Source: Oscillospiraceae bacterium (GTDB lineage: Bacteria > Bacillota > Clostridia > Christensenellales > Aristaeellaceae). From it: a DNA stretch of 5,833 nucleotides. Location: assembly GCA_031282605.1 (NCBI GenBank), contig JAITDK010000170.1, forward strand, positions 1-5,833, given 5' to 3'. Numbering within the stretch: position 1 is the stretch's first letter; each line of letters starts with the position of its first letter. The notes beneath the pieces are model-generated. The model was not told where the DNA came from. It saw nothing but the letters and a program-made list of their open reading frames with translations, and did no database searches. Position numbers and translations under genes: made by a program. Shown one piece after another: positions 5,594-5,833 of the stretch.

Positions 5594-5626
5594 AAAACAA
5601 GAGGTTCGCGTGTTTTACGCGAACCT
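5594..5626 (-). terminator. Intrinsic terminator of the right-edge gene
   Basis: A perfect 10-bp stem, AGGTTCGCGT (5602-5611) with ACGCGAACCT (5617-5626), closes a 5-base loop. On the minus strand it is followed by CTTGTTTTA, a T-rich tail. It lies about 30 bases after the stop codon of the partial gene at 5657-5833, as expected for a rho-independent terminator of that gene. On the plus strand the tail is TGGAAACG, so it acts in one direction. Confidence 0.9.
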
Positions 5627-5656
5627 TGGAAACGTCAAGGCACGGCGCTATTTTTG

Positions 5657-5833
5657 TTATTCGCCTTCGTTCAGCCGCGTAAGAAGCTTCGCTATCAACG
5701 CGTCCTTTTCTGCGACGACGCTCTCCCACTTAGCGCGCTCAACCTCGGCGGCGTGACGCAGCACGGCGGTCTCGTTATGGCGCGCGAGAGACCTAAGCCG
5801 CTCTATTTCCCTGAATTCCCTCGACGTTGTTAT
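5657..5833 (-). CDS. C-terminal end of a coiled-coil protein, cut by the window edge
   Basis: An open frame enters from the right edge and runs 58 codons to a TAA at 5659-5657; its start is outside the window. The visible tail is highly charged and helical, with heptad-like leucines and many Ala, Glu, Arg and Lys residues (for example REIERLRSLARHNE, then AEVERAKWESVVAEKD and ALIAKLLTRLNEGE at the end), which predicts a coiled coil. The intrinsic terminator about 30 bases downstream on the same strand supports it as the real end of a gene. Tails of this kind (ERAKWxxVVAxKDALIAxL) remind me of C-terminal extensions of Rpn-type PD-(D/E)XK nuclease/transposase-like proteins of gut Clostridia, but no catalytic domain is in view, so this identity is only a guess. 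Confidence 0.75.
   Translation of the reverse strand: MTTSREFREIERLRSLARHNETAVLRHAAEVERAKWESVVAEKDALIAKLLTRLNEGE

Noticed and set aside
5395..5595. Plus-strand 66-codon frame in the AT-rich spacer
   Set aside because: Begins with TTG without a ribosome binding site, composition reflects AT-rich noncoding DNA, and no domain is visible.

Overview
The window looks like a core, operon-dense piece of a chromosome from a moderately GC-rich, low-abundance-of-spacer Gram-positive bacterium, most likely in the class Clostridia (Bacillota). The reasons are the strong AAGGAGG-type ribosome binding site before secG, the order dusB-greA-lysS (a familiar Clostridia/Firmicutes cluster), single-helix membrane anchors typical of a monoderm, and the use of GTG and TTG starts. 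The genus cannot be fixed from the sequence alone.

All convincing genes lie on the minus strand, so the region reads from right to left. At the right edge (5657-5833) is the C-terminal end of a coiled-coil protein that is cut by the window and is followed by a clear intrinsic terminator. Then comes an AT-richer, gene-free spacer (about 5363-5593) with two inverted repeats, and a good sigma-A-type promoter with an extended -10 element at 5334-5362. This promoter probably starts a transcription unit of seven co-directional genes: secG (Sec translocon subunit), a short comEA-like membrane-anchored DNA-binding protein, an unrecognised single-pass membrane protein, dusB (tRNA dihydrouridine synthase), greA (transcript cleavage factor), lysS (lysyl-tRNA synthetase, class II) and a membrane-anchored protein with a partial resemblance to extracellular solute-binding proteins.

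The last five genes are separated by 1 to 11 bases, or by about 66 bases between comEA and the membrane protein, and several ribosome binding sites lie inside the end of the preceding gene, so translational coupling is likely. Functionally the core is information processing (tRNA modification, transcription elongation, tRNA charging) with envelope proteins at both ends (SecG, ComEA-like, two unknown extracytoplasmic proteins).

The left 224 bases hold no gene. They contain a run of five consecutive short GC-rich hairpins (8-103) joined by similar short connectors, and a further imperfect hairpin (116-147). None is followed by a U-run on the minus strand, so the operon has no textbook terminator in view. 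I see no CRISPR array, no tRNA or rRNA, no insertion sequence and no defence locus. No new multi-gene system stands out. The items most worth a second look are the hairpin array, the two unrecognised membrane proteins and the truncated coiled-coil gene.
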